DNA from: Pseudooceanicola aestuarii
GTDB lineage: Bacteria > Pseudomonadota > Alphaproteobacteria > Rhodobacterales > Rhodobacteraceae
Assembly (NCBI RefSeq): GCF_010614805.1
Contig: NZ_JAAFZC010000001.1
Coordinates: forward strand, 124,001 to 188,000
Length of the DNA stretch: 64,000 nt
Direction: 5' to 3'
Part shown: positions 32,917 to 42,824 of the stretch, piece by piece
Numbering within the stretch: position 1 is the stretch's first letter
How the letters are laid out: the number at the start of each line of letters is the position of its first letter
The notes under the pieces: model-generated
Seen by the model: only the letters and a program-made list of their open reading frames with translations
The model's database searches: none
What the model was told of the DNA's origin: nothing
Translations under genes and position numbers: made by a program

Positions 32917-34221
32917 CTATTCCGCCGCTGTCACCGCGCCGGGATTGTTGGGATGGGTGGTCCAGTTGGAATAATCGCTGACCACGGTGCCGGTGCGCGG
33001 ATCGGTCTGGCCCTTGTCCATCTCGACCATGGTGATGCAATCGGCCACCGGGCAGACATTCACGCAAAGGTTGCAAGCGACGCATTCCTCGTCCTTGACC
33101 GTGAAGACACGTTCGTCGGACATGGCAATCGCCTGGTGGGAAGTATCCTCGCAAGCGGCATAGCACCGGCCGCACTGGATGCACAGATCCTGGTCAATCT
33201 CCGCCTTGGTGACGTAGTTCAGGTTCAGGTATTGCCAATCGGTCACATTGGGCACGGCCTGCCCGATGAAGTCCGAAGTGCTGGAATATCCTTTTTCGTC
33301 CATCCATTGCGACAGGCCGGAGATCATCTCCTGAACCACCTTGAAGCCATAGGTCATGGCAGCGGTACAGACCTGCACATTGCCGGCGCCCAGCACCATG
33401 AACTCCGCCGCATCGCGCCAGGTGGTGATGCCGCCGATGGCCGAAATCGGTCGGCCGGCGGTTTCGGGGTCGCGGGCGATCTCGGCGACCATGTTCAGGG
33501 CGATGGGTTTCACCGCCGGACCGCAATACCCCCCGTGTGTGCCCTTGCCATCAATCGTGGGTTGCGGCGCCATCGCATCCAGATCGACCGAGGTGATGGA
33601 GTTGATCGTGTTGATCAAGCTGACCGCATCGGCATTCCCGGCAAAGGCGGCGCGGGCGGGGTGGCGGATATCGGTGATATTGGGCGTCAGCTTCACGATC
33701 ACGGGCTTGGAATAGTACTTCTTGCACCATTCGGCGACCATGGTGATGTATTCCGGCACCTGCCCCACGGCAGAGCCCATGCCGCGTTCGGCCATGCCAT
33801 GCGGACAGCCGAAGTTCAGTTCGATCCCGTCGGCGCCGGTTTCCTCCACCAGCGGCAGGATGGCCTTCCAGGCCTCTTCCTCGCAGGGGACCATGATCGA
33901 CACGATGATCGCGCGGTCGGGATAGTCGCGTTTGACGCGGGCGATCTCCTCCAGATTGGTATAGAGGTCGCGATCGGTGATCAGCTCGATATTGTTCAGG
34001 CCCAGCAGACGGCGGTCCGCCCCCAGAATCGCGCCGTAGCGGGGGCCATTCACGTTAACCACCGGCGGTCCTTCGGAGCCGAGGGTTTTCCACACCACGC
34101 CGCCCCAGCCTGCCTCGAAGGCGCGGCGCACGTTGTATTCCTTGTCCGTTGGCGGGGCCGAGGCCAGCCAGAACGGGTTGGGGGAAGAAATTCCCAGAAA
34201 TTCCGTCGTCAGATCAGCCAT
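32917..34221 (-). CDS. preA: Dihydropyrimidine dehydrogenase, catalytic subunit
   Basis: This 434-residue subunit reduces uracil/thymine to the dihydropyrimidine (step 1). The FMN TIM barrel (residues about 1-320) includes SPNPFWLASAPPTDKEYNVRR, the active-site Cys loop ELNFGCPHGMAERGMG and VCTAAMTYGF. The C-terminus has two 4Fe-4S ferredoxin motifs: CIQCGRCYAACEDTSHQAI and CVACNLCVNVCPVADC. It works with PreT, whose gene is 37 bp upstream. In mammals the two parts are fused in one chain. Confidence 0.95.
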   Translation of the reverse strand: MADLTTEFLGISSPNPFWLASAPPTDKEYNVRRAFEAGWGGVVWKTLGSEGPPVVNVNGPRYGAILGADRRLLGLNNIELITDRDLYTNLEEIARVKRDYPDRAIIVSIMVPCEEEAWKAILPLVEETGADGIELNFGCPHGMAERGMGSAVGQVPEYITMVAEWCKKYYSKPVIVKLTPNITDIRHPARAAFAGNADAVSLINTINSITSVDLDAMAPQPTIDGKGTHGGYCGPAVKPIALNMVAEIARDPETAGRPISAIGGITTWRDAAEFMVLGAGNVQVCTAAMTYGFKVVQEMISGLSQWMDEKGYSSTSDFIGQAVPNVTDWQYLNLNYVTKAEIDQDLCIQCGRCYAACEDTSHQAIAMSDERVFTVKDEECVACNLCVNVCPVADCITMVEMDKGQTDPRTGTVVSDYSNWTTHPNNPGAVTAAE

Positions 34222-34258
34222 TTGGGTGTCTCCTGTTGAGATGCCTGTGATCCGGGCC

Positions 34259-35593
34259 TCAGCCCATCAGCGCGGTGTGGATGTCTTCGGCGGCATCGCG
34301 ACCCTCGGCCACGGCCGTGACGGTCAGATCCTCGCCGCCACTGGCGCAATCGCCGCCCGCCCAGATTCCGGGGCGGGAGGTCCGGCCCGGACCGTTTACC
34401 GCGATCTTGCCGCCCGCGATCTCCAGCCCCTCCGGCGCGCCGGTCAGGGTCTGGCCGATGGCCTTGAACACCTGGTCTGCGGGCAGGCGGATTGTTTCTC
34501 CGGTGCCGACCAGCTTGCCATCGGTTTCGGCGGTGTATTCCAGTTCGATCTCCGTGGCGGTCCCGTTGCCATGCACGGCCACGGGCATCACGTTGGTCAG
34601 GATCCGCACCCCCCGAGACGCCGCCAGATCGCGTTCGAACTGCGAGGCGCCCATGCGGTGGGCGCCCCGGCGATAGGCGATGGTCACGGTTTCCGCCCCC
34701 AGCAATTTCGACTGCACCGCCGCATCGACCGCCGTCATGCCGCCGCCGATGACAACCACGTTGCGGCCCACGGGCAGCGCACGCAAATCGGTCGCCTGGC
34801 GCAGATCCGCGATGAAGGACACGGCGTCGGCAACCCCGTCCCGGTCCTCTCCCTCTGCGCGCAGGGCGTTGACCCCGCCCAGCCCGATGGACAGGAAGAC
34901 CGCGTCGTGATCCGCCGCCAGCCTGTCCAGCTCCAACCCGGCGCCCAGGGCCTGCCCGGTCTCCAGGGTGATACCGCCGATGCCCATCAACCATTCAGCT
35001 TCGCGGGCGGCGAAATCTTCGGTGCTCTTGTAGGCGGCGATACCGTATTCGTTCAGCCCGCCGGGCTTGGGCCTGGCATCGTAAAGGGTGACGTCATGCC
35101 CCTTCATCGCCAGCCGGTGCGCACATGACAGACCCGCAGGCCCCGCCCCCACGACGGCGACACGCTTGCCAGTGGGCGCGGCACGTTCGAACGGATGCGA
35201 ATTGCGCGCCATTAGCTTGTCCGTGGCGTGGCGTTGCAGGCGCCCGATCTCCACCGGCTTGCCCTCGGCCTTTTCACGCACGCAGGCCTCTTCGCACAAG
35301 GTTTCGGTGGGACAGACACGGGCGCACATGCCGCCCAGGATGTTCTGGTCCAGAATTGTCCTGGCCGCCGCCTCGGCCGTGCCGGTGGCGATCTGGCGGA
35401 TGAACAGCGGGATGTCGATGGAGGTCGGGCAGGCCGTCATGCAGGGGGCGTCATGGCAGAAATAGCAACGGTCGGCGGCCACGTGGGCCTCGTGCGGGTC
35501 CAACGGCGGATGCAGATCGCCGAAATTCTCCGCGATGGTATCGGCCGACAGGCGGCCGGATTGAATGCCGGGGGTAAAACTCGTGTTGCTCAT
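34259..35593 (-). CDS. preT: Dihydropyrimidine dehydrogenase, NAD(P)H-oxidising subunit
   Basis: This 444-residue glutamate-synthase-small-chain-like flavoprotein passes electrons from NAD(P)H to PreA. The N-terminal 4Fe-4S region has CYFCHDAPCMTACPTSIDI and MCARVCPTETLCEEACV. The FAD site is VAVVGAGPAGLSCAHRL and the NAD(P) site VVVIGGGMTAVDAAVQSKLLG. The C-terminal GIWAGGDCASGGEDLTVTAVAEG closes the FAD fold. GGAGG stands 5 bases before the ATG at 35593. It leads a preT-preA-yigZ unit whose promoter region (35594-35783) contains an AT-rich block. Confidence 0.95.
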   Translation of the reverse strand: MSNTSFTPGIQSGRLSADTIAENFGDLHPPLDPHEAHVAADRCYFCHDAPCMTACPTSIDIPLFIRQIATGTAEAAARTILDQNILGGMCARVCPTETLCEEACVREKAEGKPVEIGRLQRHATDKLMARNSHPFERAAPTGKRVAVVGAGPAGLSCAHRLAMKGHDVTLYDARPKPGGLNEYGIAAYKSTEDFAAREAEWLMGIGGITLETGQALGAGLELDRLAADHDAVFLSIGLGGVNALRAEGEDRDGVADAVSFIADLRQATDLRALPVGRNVVVIGGGMTAVDAAVQSKLLGAETVTIAYRRGAHRMGASQFERDLAASRGVRILTNVMPVAVHGNGTATEIELEYTAETDGKLVGTGETIRLPADQVFKAIGQTLTGAPEGLEIAGGKIAVNGPGRTSRPGIWAGGDCASGGEDLTVTAVAEGRDAAEDIHTALMG

Positions 35594-35783
35594 GCGGGCC
35601 TCCGCCTTGGCTGGACAAATCGTCACATGAGCGTTGCACAGAAAATTTTTTTATCAAAAGGTAAATTTTTGAAACTGGCAAAAATGAGGAAATTCCCCCG
35701 GTTTTGCCCGCGAAACGCGCATCACCGGGGGCCTTGGACCCGTTTTCAGGGAAAGTCACCGCAGCGCGGCGACGGCGCGCGGG

Positions 35784-36950
35784 TCAGAGGACGACGGCGA
35801 TGGTGCGCGTCTTCTCCACCGTTTCCTGCCATTCGACCGCCGGATCCGAGGCCGCGACGATGCCGCCGCCCACATGCAGGTGGATCTGGTTCCCACCCAC
35901 CAGGGCAGAGCGCAGATTGACATAGAGCGCCGTCTCCCCCGCCACGTCCACAGGTCCGAGGTAGCCGGTATAGGCGCCCCGGTCATATCCTTCCTCGAAC
36001 CTCAGGAAATCCATCGCGGGCGCCTTGGGCATGCCGCAGACGGCCGATGTCGGGTGCAACCGGCGCAGCAGATCGTTCAGCGCGGTCGCATCATTGCCCG
36101 CAAGGGGGGCGGTGAAATCCGACCGCAGGTGCACGAGATGCCCGGCCTCCACACTGCGCGGCGGCGTCTCCGCCACGCCGGCAATCCCGGCGGCGGCAAA
36201 GGCATCGCGCACGTAGTCGCTGACCAGACCCTGTTCCACCACGATCTTTTCGGGCCAGGTGACATCGGCCAGCGCCGTGCCCTCCTGCGGCCATTGCGTG
36301 CCGGCCAGCGCCATGGAAACCACCTGATCGTCTGTCTGCTGCACCAGGATCTCGGGCGTGGCGATCAGCCAGCACCCCGCCTGGGGTGTGAAGACCAGCG
36401 CGACGAAGGCGCGGGGGTGGGCGCGGGCGGCTGTCTCCACCATGGCGATCAGATCATGATCGGCGGGCAGGTCGCGGGTCTCGGCGCGCGACAGCACGAT
36501 CTTTTCGCAGGCCCCGCCCTGGATGTGGGCAACCGCGCGGGCCACCAAAGCCTCGTAATCCGCCTGGGCCGTGGCACGGGGCGCGGGTCGGGTGGCGGCG
36601 ATACGCACCGGCGCGCCCTCCCGCAGGGCGGCCATCGCATCCACCAGTCGGGTCTGTTCGGGCGTGACCGGCGCGTCCCGCGTCCCGCCCTGGCCATCGG
36701 CAAAGACGGTGCCGCCGGCATCGGCCAGCAGATCGGCGGGGATAACCTGGGCCTGGGCGCCGTCCTCCGTCACGAAGGGACAGATGGCAAAGCCCGGACC
36801 CGCGCCCCCGAACACCGGCCGGACCCGCGCCGCGCCAGTGGTGGCGATTGCGGTGAACGCGCTCGCTCCGCCCGCCCGCCACAGGGCGAACCCCTGCCCG
36901 GCCGCCGCAGCCGCGGCGATCAGGCGGCGCTGTTGTTCGGTCACTGTCAT
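35784..36950 (-). CDS. Isochorismate synthase family protein
   Basis: This 388-residue chorismate-binding enzyme would isomerise chorismate to isochorismate, the entry to siderophores, salicylate or menaquinone. The catalytic domain runs from about residue 130 (ADYEALVARAVAHIQGGACEKIVLSR) through LHPTSAVCGMPKAPAMDFLRFEEGYDRGAYTGYLGPVD to HLHVGGGIVAASDPAVEWQET, which is closest to the EntC/DhbC/MenF pattern rather than to TrpE. No partner (isochorismatase, pyruvate lyase, MenD) is seen within the window, so the product's fate is unknown. It lies between preT and a divergent ABC transporter. Confidence 0.88.
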   Translation of the reverse strand: MTVTEQQRRLIAAAAAAGQGFALWRAGGASAFTAIATTGAARVRPVFGGAGPGFAICPFVTEDGAQAQVIPADLLADAGGTVFADGQGGTRDAPVTPEQTRLVDAMAALREGAPVRIAATRPAPRATAQADYEALVARAVAHIQGGACEKIVLSRAETRDLPADHDLIAMVETAARAHPRAFVALVFTPQAGCWLIATPEILVQQTDDQVVSMALAGTQWPQEGTALADVTWPEKIVVEQGLVSDYVRDAFAAAGIAGVAETPPRSVEAGHLVHLRSDFTAPLAGNDATALNDLLRRLHPTSAVCGMPKAPAMDFLRFEEGYDRGAYTGYLGPVDVAGETALYVNLRSALVGGNQIHLHVGGGIVAASDPAVEWQETVEKTRTIAVVL

Positions 36951-37124
36951 GGTCTGCCCCTCTTCCCTTGCCGCAACGTCCGCGCGGCGCGGCTTTCCCT
37001 ATCCCGATTGGCCAAAGTGATGCAATCGCGGTCTTTCCTATCCCCCGCACTTGGTCCATGTTCGCGACCGGGCGCGTAGCCCGGGCATTATTGCCGTCAA
37101 GATCTGTCTATGAGGGAGGACAAG

Positions 37125-38153
37125 ATGACCAATTCCATGACCCGCCGCCGCTGGCTGTCCGGGCTCGGCCTGCTGGCCGGTGCCGCGATGACGATGGGCG
37201 GTGTTGCCGCGCAGGCCGCCGATTCCGTTGTGCTGGGCGCGCTGCGCTTTACCAGCCACGGCGCCGGTTTCGTCGCCTACGAGAAGGGCTATTTCGAGGA
37301 AGAAGACCTCGACGTCAGCTTCGAATTCTTCCAGGCTGCGCAGCCGATCGCCGTTGCCATCGCATCGGGCGACGTGGATTTCGGCGTCACCGGCGTGACC
37401 GGCGGGCTGATGAACCTCGCCGAGAAGGACGCCCTGCGCATCGTCGCCGGCGTCCTGCACGAGAAAAAGGGCTATGACGGCATGATGGTCCTGGCCTCCA
37501 ACCAGGCCTACGAGGGTGGCCTGACCTCTATCGACGGGATGAAGGGCAAATCGGTTGCCATGACGCAGGTCGGTTCGACCTTTCATTACATGACCAACCT
37601 GATCGCCGATGCGCAGGGCTGGGATATGTCCGACATGAAGATGGTGCCGCTGCAAAAGGTCGGCGCCATGGTGGCCGCGACCCAGTCCGGGCAGGTTGAC
37701 GTCATGATCATGGTCCCGCATATCGCCAAGGCGCTGGCCGAGGGCGGCTCCGCCAAGGAAATCGGCTGGCTGAACGAGTACGCGGAATACCAGATTTCCA
37801 CCATGATCACCTCGGTCGACAACATCGAGAACGAGCGTGACAAGGTCGAACGCTTCATTCGCGCCTATTCCAAAGGGATCGCCGACATGAATCGCGTCTT
37901 CCTCGCCGGCGAAGGTGCCGAGGGCGAAAAGGAAGAGTTGACGAAGATGATCCACAAATATGTCTACAACGACCGTCCCTACGAGAAGGCCGCCCCCTCC
38001 ATCCAGAGTGGCGCGATGTACCTGAACGAGGGCGCCGCCCTGAACAAGACCGACGTCGCCACGCAGATGCAGTGGTTCAAGGACGAAGGCCTGGTGGACA
38101 GCGACCTGACCGTGGACCAGTTGGTCGACGACAGCTTCGTCGAAACCTTCTGA
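37125..38153 (+). CDS. NMT1/SsuA-type ABC substrate-binding protein
   Basis: This is a 342-residue periplasmic binding protein. The N-terminus MTNSMTRRRWLSGLGLLAGAAMTM with AQA at the cleavage site is a twin-arginine-like signal. The domain opens VVLGALRFTSHGAGFVAYEKGYFEEEDLDV and includes SGDVDFGVTGVTGGLM. Ligands in the family are sulfonates, nitrate, aromatic acids or heterocycles; none can be picked here. GGAGG lies 5 bases before ATG 37125 (ATG 37110 is upstream of that site). It is first in an SBP-ATPase-permease operon. Confidence 0.9.
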   Translation: MTNSMTRRRWLSGLGLLAGAAMTMGGVAAQAADSVVLGALRFTSHGAGFVAYEKGYFEEEDLDVSFEFFQAAQPIAVAIASGDVDFGVTGVTGGLMNLAEKDALRIVAGVLHEKKGYDGMMVLASNQAYEGGLTSIDGMKGKSVAMTQVGSTFHYMTNLIADAQGWDMSDMKMVPLQKVGAMVAATQSGQVDVMIMVPHIAKALAEGGSAKEIGWLNEYAEYQISTMITSVDNIENERDKVERFIRAYSKGIADMNRVFLAGEGAEGEKEELTKMIHKYVYNDRPYEKAAPSIQSGAMYLNEGAALNKTDVATQMQWFKDEGLVDSDLTVDQLVDDSFVETF

Positions 38154-38181
38154 TCAAAGACCGCCAGACTGGGGAAGCCGG

Positions 38182-38949
38182 ATGGACCTGCACGTAGACA
38201 AACTTTCGCACCGCTATGACAACCTGGAGGTGCTGAGCGATATCGACCTGACCATCCGTCAGGGGGAAATCGTCTGCGTGATCGGCCCGTCCGGCTGCGG
38301 TAAATCCACCCTGCTGCGCATGCTGGGGGGGCTGGAACAGCCGACCTCCGGCCAGATCCTGCAACTGGGAGAGCCGCCTGCCGGCTCTCTCAACCCGCTG
38401 ACCTACGTATTCCAGGACTTCGCCCTGCTGCCCTGGCGCAGCGTGGAGGGCAACGTCTCCCTCGTGCTGGAGGCGCACGGCCTGTCGAAAGACGAGAAGG
38501 CCGCCCGCATCGCCGACGTGCTGGCCCGCACCCGGCTGACCGATTTCGCCAAGGCGGTGCCCAAGCAGCTGTCGGGCGGGATGAAGCAGCGCGTGGCCAT
38601 TGCCCGCGCCCTGGCCGTGAATCCGGCCGTCCTGCTGATGGACGAGCCGCTGTCCGCGCTGGACAGCCAGACCCGCGAATTGCTGATGGACGATCTGATC
38701 GGCTTGTGGACGCGAGAGCCGTTTACCTCCTGCTACATCACCCACAACCTGGCGGAGGCCGTGCGCCTGGGCCACCGCGTCGTCGTCCTGTCCCGCCGCC
38801 CCGGCCGCATCCGGGAGGTCGTGGAGATCGATATCCCCATCGCCGAACGCCGCCTGTCCGACCCCCGTATCGGGGAGATCCAGCAACAGCTGTGGGACAT
38901 GATGCGTGACGAGGCGCAGACCGCCGATATGGAACTTGCCGCCGGCTGA
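38182..38949 (+). CDS. ABC transporter ATP-binding protein (SsuB/TauB type)
   Basis: This 255-residue ATPase carries Walker A GPSGCGKST, Q-loop VFQDFALLPWRS, signature LSGGMKQR, Walker B VLLMDEPLSALDS and the switch His in ITHNLAEAV. It starts 28 bp after the binding-protein gene and is followed at 32 bp by the permease, so it is the energy subunit of this importer. Confidence 0.95.
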   Translation: MDLHVDKLSHRYDNLEVLSDIDLTIRQGEIVCVIGPSGCGKSTLLRMLGGLEQPTSGQILQLGEPPAGSLNPLTYVFQDFALLPWRSVEGNVSLVLEAHGLSKDEKAARIADVLARTRLTDFAKAVPKQLSGGMKQRVAIARALAVNPAVLLMDEPLSALDSQTRELLMDDLIGLWTREPFTSCYITHNLAEAVRLGHRVVVLSRRPGRIREVVEIDIPIAERRLSDPRIGEIQQQLWDMMRDEAQTADMELAAG

Positions 38950-38981
38950 CCCGCCGCGCCCGCCCAACCGGGGAACCCAAA

Positions 38982-39830
38982 ATGACCGATATTTCCGCCC
39001 ATCCCGCCCCCACATCCCCAACATCCGCGACGCCCGAGGGCGGACCCGCCCGTCCCGTCCGGTTCCGCGGTGGCGGCTTCAGCCCGCGTCCGCGCCGGTT
39101 CGTCGGGCCGCTGGTCTTTGTCGTGCTGATCACCTTCTGGGAACTGGGCGCACGCGCCGGGATCATCCCCGCGCTGGTCCTGCCCGCCCCATCCGAGGCG
39201 TTGGAGGCGTTCATGGACCTGGCCCGCTCCGGCAACCTGGTGCTGCACCTCCAGGCATCGCTGCAACGGCTGGTCCTGGGCTTTGCCGCCGGCACAACGC
39301 TGGGGCTGATCGTGGGCACGGCCATCGGGCTCAGCTCTTTTGCGCGGGCGGGGCTGGCACCTCTGGTCTCTGCCATCTTCCCGATCCCGAAAATCGCGCT
39401 GCTGCCGTTGTTTATCATCTGGTTCGGCATCGGCGAGGGATCGAAAGTCGCCACCATCCTGTTCGGCAGCTTCTTTCCCACCGTGATCGCCACCTATGGC
39501 GGCATCGACAGCGTGGACCGGACCCTGATCCGCATGGGCCAGAGTTTCGGCCTGTCGCGCAGTGACATCATCCGCAAGATCGTGCTGCCCGCCGCCCTGC
39601 CCGCGATCCTGTCGGGGATGCGGATTTCGGCCTCCATTTCCATCATCCTGCTGGTCGCGGCCGAAATGATCGGTGCGGAATACGGCATCGGCGCCTACGT
39701 CCTGCTGGCGGGCAACCTGATGTCCACCGATCAGCTGATCGCCGGTGTGGCGATGCTGTCGATGCTGGGCCTGTTGGTGAATTTCGTCATCGGCCGGGCG
39801 GAGAAACATTTCCTCAGCTGGCGCAGCTGA
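38982..39830 (+). CDS. ABC transporter permease (SsuC/TauC type)
   Basis: This is a 282-residue inner membrane permease with about six helices. The N-terminus is a soluble Pro-rich tail (residues 1-40). The EAA-type loop is RMGQSFGLSRSDIIRKIVLPAALPAILSGMRISAS. It completes the importer with the two genes upstream and converges with hvrA; the 239 bp gap between them holds a 14-base direct repeat (GGCCCTGTCNGGAA, near 39873 and 39892) and a small CCGCCC/GGGCGG hairpin (39949-39965). Confidence 0.93.
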   Translation: MTDISAHPAPTSPTSATPEGGPARPVRFRGGGFSPRPRRFVGPLVFVVLITFWELGARAGIIPALVLPAPSEALEAFMDLARSGNLVLHLQASLQRLVLGFAAGTTLGLIVGTAIGLSSFARAGLAPLVSAIFPIPKIALLPLFIIWFGIGEGSKVATILFGSFFPTVIATYGGIDSVDRTLIRMGQSFGLSRSDIIRKIVLPAALPAILSGMRISASISIILLVAAEMIGAEYGIGAYVLLAGNLMSTDQLIAGVAMLSMLGLLVNFVIGRAEKHFLSWRS

Positions 39831-40069
39831 GGATCCCCTCAAAGCGGCGCCCCGACGATGCGGGCGCCACAGGCCCTGTCAGGAAGGAAACGGCCCTGTC
39901 CGGAACGGGATGGCCGATCCGGAGCATTGCCTGACACTCGCGCCTGTTCCGCCCTGCGTGGGCGGCGCCCGTTGCCGGCCGTATCGGCGCAAACGGGCCG
40001 GTCTCCTGCCACCCCCACGGCGTTGGCAGACGCGGTTCAGGAGTGGCAGGGCACTGGGTCGGCAGCGCC

Positions 40070-40390
40070 TCAGCGTGCGATCAGGTAGTCGTCCAGATTG
40101 TCGCCACGTTCGATCGCTTCCTTGATCCAGGCGGGCTGACGGCCCCGGCCGCTCCACGTCATGGAGGAATCCTGCGGGTTGCGGTATTTCGGCGGGTTCA
40201 CCTTGCCCTTGCGGCTGGTGGCACCGGTCAGTTCCGACAGGCTGAAGCCCATTTCCTGCGCCTTCACCTCCAATTCGGCAAGCGCGGTCTTCTTCTTGCG
40301 ATCCTCGTAGGTCTTGATTGCAGTGCCGACTTGCGCGTGCAGCTTCTTGAGTTCTGCAAGCGACATATTGTCGAGTTCCATATCCGCCAT
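40070..40390 (-). CDS. hvrA: H-NS family nucleoid protein, HvrA type
   Basis: This 106-residue protein has an N-terminal coiled coil for oligomerisation (residues 10-45, LAELKKLHAQVGTAIKTYEDRKKK) and the C-terminal H-NS DNA-binding core at 69-89, YRNPQDSSMTWSGRGRQPAW, with the AT-hook-like GRGRQPAWI loop. In Rhodobacter, HvrA modulates photosynthesis and nitrogen-fixation genes; in other species H-NS silences AT-rich DNA. AGGAG stands 4 bases before ATG 40390; a second in-frame ATG at 40381 is less well placed. Confidence 0.93.
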   Translation of the reverse strand: MADMELDNMSLAELKKLHAQVGTAIKTYEDRKKKTALAELEVKAQEMGFSLSELTGATSRKGKVNPPKYRNPQDSSMTWSGRGRQPAWIKEAIERGDNLDDYLIAR

Positions 40391-40586
40391 GTCACTCCTT
40401 TCCAGAAGGGTTACCATTTTCATTTTCCATATTTCAGACACAACAACACGCCCCAAAGGTGGGATGACGCGCCTGGGATTCAACTGCAAAGTTGTGTCAT
40501 CGTGAATTCGACACGTTCCGATAGGCGAAACACCCGGAAAGATCCAGATCGGCGAAACCGATTTACCCCTGTATTTCATGACAAAA

Positions 40587-40610
40587 CGGGCCCGGCATTA
40601 ACCGGGCCCG
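40587..40610 (-). terminator. Rho-independent terminator of trpE(G)
   Basis: Reading the minus strand, the stem CGGGCCCGG / CCGGGCCCG (9 bp, 6-base loop) is followed by TTTTGTCATG. It lies about 60 bp after the trpE(G) stop and upstream of hvrA. Confidence 0.8.
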
Positions 40611-40667
40611 CTCTGGAATTTGGCACAGCCTTTCCGAATAACGTGTCTGTCATCCGGAGAACATTCG

Positions 40668-42824
40668 CTACTTCTGTGGGCGGAGAAGCTTCTCGACCAC
40701 GTTTTCGATCATCCGCATCCCGGCATCCTGACCCAGAGACATTATTGATTCGGGATGGAATTGAACCGCAGCGATCGGCAACTTGGTATGCTCCAATCCC
40801 ATCACCACGCCGTCCTCGGTACTGGCCGTGACCACCAGATCATCGGGCAAGGTCGCGCGATCCGCATGCAGGGAATGGTAGCGCCCGATGGTAATCGGAT
40901 CCTCAAGCCCTGCGAAAACCAGCGAACCTGGCGCCATGGAAATCCGCGAGGGTTTGCCATGCATCGGTTCGTCCAGCTGCAACAATTGCGCGCCGTGGAA
41001 ATCGGCGATCGCCTGAAGCCCGAGGCAGACGCCAAACAATGGCAATTCCCGCCCGAGAACCTTGCCGATCGTTCCCCTGCAATCGAAATCCGAAGGATTG
41101 CCCGGGCCCGGCGACAATACCACCAGGTCAGGTGCGAATTCGTCCAGAACGGCATCGGCCACCGGGGTGCGGGTGGTCAGAACCTCGGCCCCGGTCTGGC
41201 GGAAATAATTGGCCAGGGTATGCACGAAACTGTCTTCGTGATCGACAAGCAGAATGCGGCGGCCCTGCCCCCTTGGCAAACGCCATTCATCGCCGCCATC
41301 CTCGTTCATCCGCACGTCGCCGCGAATGGCCGCGCGCATGGCGCTGGCCTTCAACTCCGTTTCCGCTTCTTCGTCCTCGGGATCGCTGTCGTTCAGCAGG
41401 GTCGCCCCGGCCCGGACTTCGGCCACGCCGTTCTTGATCCGAATGGTGCGCAAGGTCAGGCCGGTGTTCATGTCGCCGTCGAACCCGATGGCCCCCACGG
41501 CCCCACCATACCAGAACCGGGTTGATTTCTCGTGATTTTCGATGAACCGCATGGCCCAGAGTTTCGGCGCCCCGGTGACGGTCACAGCCCAGGCGTGCGA
41601 CAGGAACGCGTCAAAGGCATCCATCCCGGCACGCAGACGTCCCTCGATATGATCGACGGTGTGGATCAGACGGGAATACATCTCGATCTGCCGCCGGCCG
41701 ATCACCCGGACCGAACCGGGATCGCACACCCGGCTCTTGTCATTGCGATCCACATCGGAACACATCGTCAATTCGCTTTCATCCTTCTTGGATTGCAGCA
41801 ATTTCAGGATCTGTTCACTATCCTCCAGCGCATCGCGGCCGCGTTTGATGGTGCCGGAAATCGGACAGGTTTCCACCCGGCGGCCAGTGACGCGGACAAA
41901 CATTTCCGGGCTGGCGCCAACCAGGTATTCCTGGTCGCCAAGGTTCATGATGAAACCGAAAGGCGCCGGATTGATCTTCTTCAGCCGTTTGAAAATGGCC
42001 GAGGGGCTGTCGTGGCAGGGCTCGTAGAATACCTGGCCCGGCACCACTTCGAACAGATCGCCCCGGCGAAAGCTGTCCTTGGCCTTGCGCACCAATTCGG
42101 CATATTCGCCGGGCGCGTGATCGCCGCGCGGAACATCCGTGGGACCGGCCTGAAACGGCGCCGCCTCCGTTCCGCCCGTGATGCCGGCAGTGGAAAGCCC
42201 GTCCTTTTCGAATTCGTAGGAAATCACCTGCGCGGCGGCGGAATAATGGTCCGAGACCAGGATTTCGTCGGCCAGGAACAGTACCAGGTCGCGCTGGTCG
42301 TCGGGACGGTCCAGTTTCAGGTCGATCGGTTCGAACTGAAAGGCCAGATCATATCCGAAGGCGCCATACAGGCCCAATTGGCTGTCCTCTTCAGAAAAGA
42401 AGAGATCCACGATCGCCCGAAGAATGGAAAAGACCGAGGGCGCGCGCGAGCGTTCCTCTTCGTTGTAGACCCGGTCGGGGGCCTTGATCGTCAGGGCAAT
42501 GGCCTGCGCCTGCGAGTCGATCCGGGCCACGGCATCCAACCCGGCCAATGCCGGGGCGATGATCTGCAACAGCACCTCTCCGCGGCCGTTCAGCGCGCGC
42601 AGACGCATTTCGCGGCCCTGCGCCTCGATCATCAGAGGCGGTTCTGCAAATCCGAATTCCCAGCGGGTATAGCGGCCGGGATATTCGTAATTCGACGACA
42701 GCAGGACCCCGCGTTGGGAATCGAGCCGTTCGGCCAATGCTTCGGAGGAGGTCAGGTATTCGGCGGAACGCGAACGGCGGGAGACGGTCACGCCCCCCCG
42801 CGTCAGGAAAGTCAGATCGGTCAT
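40668..42824 (-). CDS. trpE(G): Fused anthranilate synthase TrpE(G)
   Basis: This 718-residue bifunctional enzyme makes anthranilate from chorismate and glutamine, the first step of tryptophan synthesis. The TrpE part (residues 1 to about 510) has the chorismate site [19 protein letters not shown] and the [16 protein letters not shown] segment. After a short linker, the glutamine amidotransferase part (about 525-718) has GVCLGLQ (nucleophile Cys600) and AAVQFHPES (His, Glu). Such fusions are typical of rhizobia and some other Alphaproteobacteria. No Trp-rich leader peptide was found in the 330 bp upstream, so rhizobial-type attenuation is not supported. Confidence 0.95.
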   Translation of the reverse strand: MTDLTFLTRGGVTVSRRSRSAEYLTSSEALAERLDSQRGVLLSSNYEYPGRYTRWEFGFAEPPLMIEAQGREMRLRALNGRGEVLLQIIAPALAGLDAVARIDSQAQAIALTIKAPDRVYNEEERSRAPSVFSILRAIVDLFFSEEDSQLGLYGAFGYDLAFQFEPIDLKLDRPDDQRDLVLFLADEILVSDHYSAAAQVISYEFEKDGLSTAGITGGTEAAPFQAGPTDVPRGDHAPGEYAELVRKAKDSFRRGDLFEVVPGQVFYEPCHDSPSAIFKRLKKINPAPFGFIMNLGDQEYLVGASPEMFVRVTGRRVETCPISGTIKRGRDALEDSEQILKLLQSKKDESELTMCSDVDRNDKSRVCDPGSVRVIGRRQIEMYSRLIHTVDHIEGRLRAGMDAFDAFLSHAWAVTVTGAPKLWAMRFIENHEKSTRFWYGGAVGAIGFDGDMNTGLTLRTIRIKNGVAEVRAGATLLNDSDPEDEEAETELKASAMRAAIRGDVRMNEDGGDEWRLPRGQGRRILLVDHEDSFVHTLANYFRQTGAEVLTTRTPVADAVLDEFAPDLVVLSPGPGNPSDFDCRGTIGKVLGRELPLFGVCLGLQAIADFHGAQLLQLDEPMHGKPSRISMAPGSLVFAGLEDPITIGRYHSLHADRATLPDDLVVTASTEDGVVMGLEHTKLPIAAVQFHPESIMSLGQDAGMRMIENVVEKLLRPQK

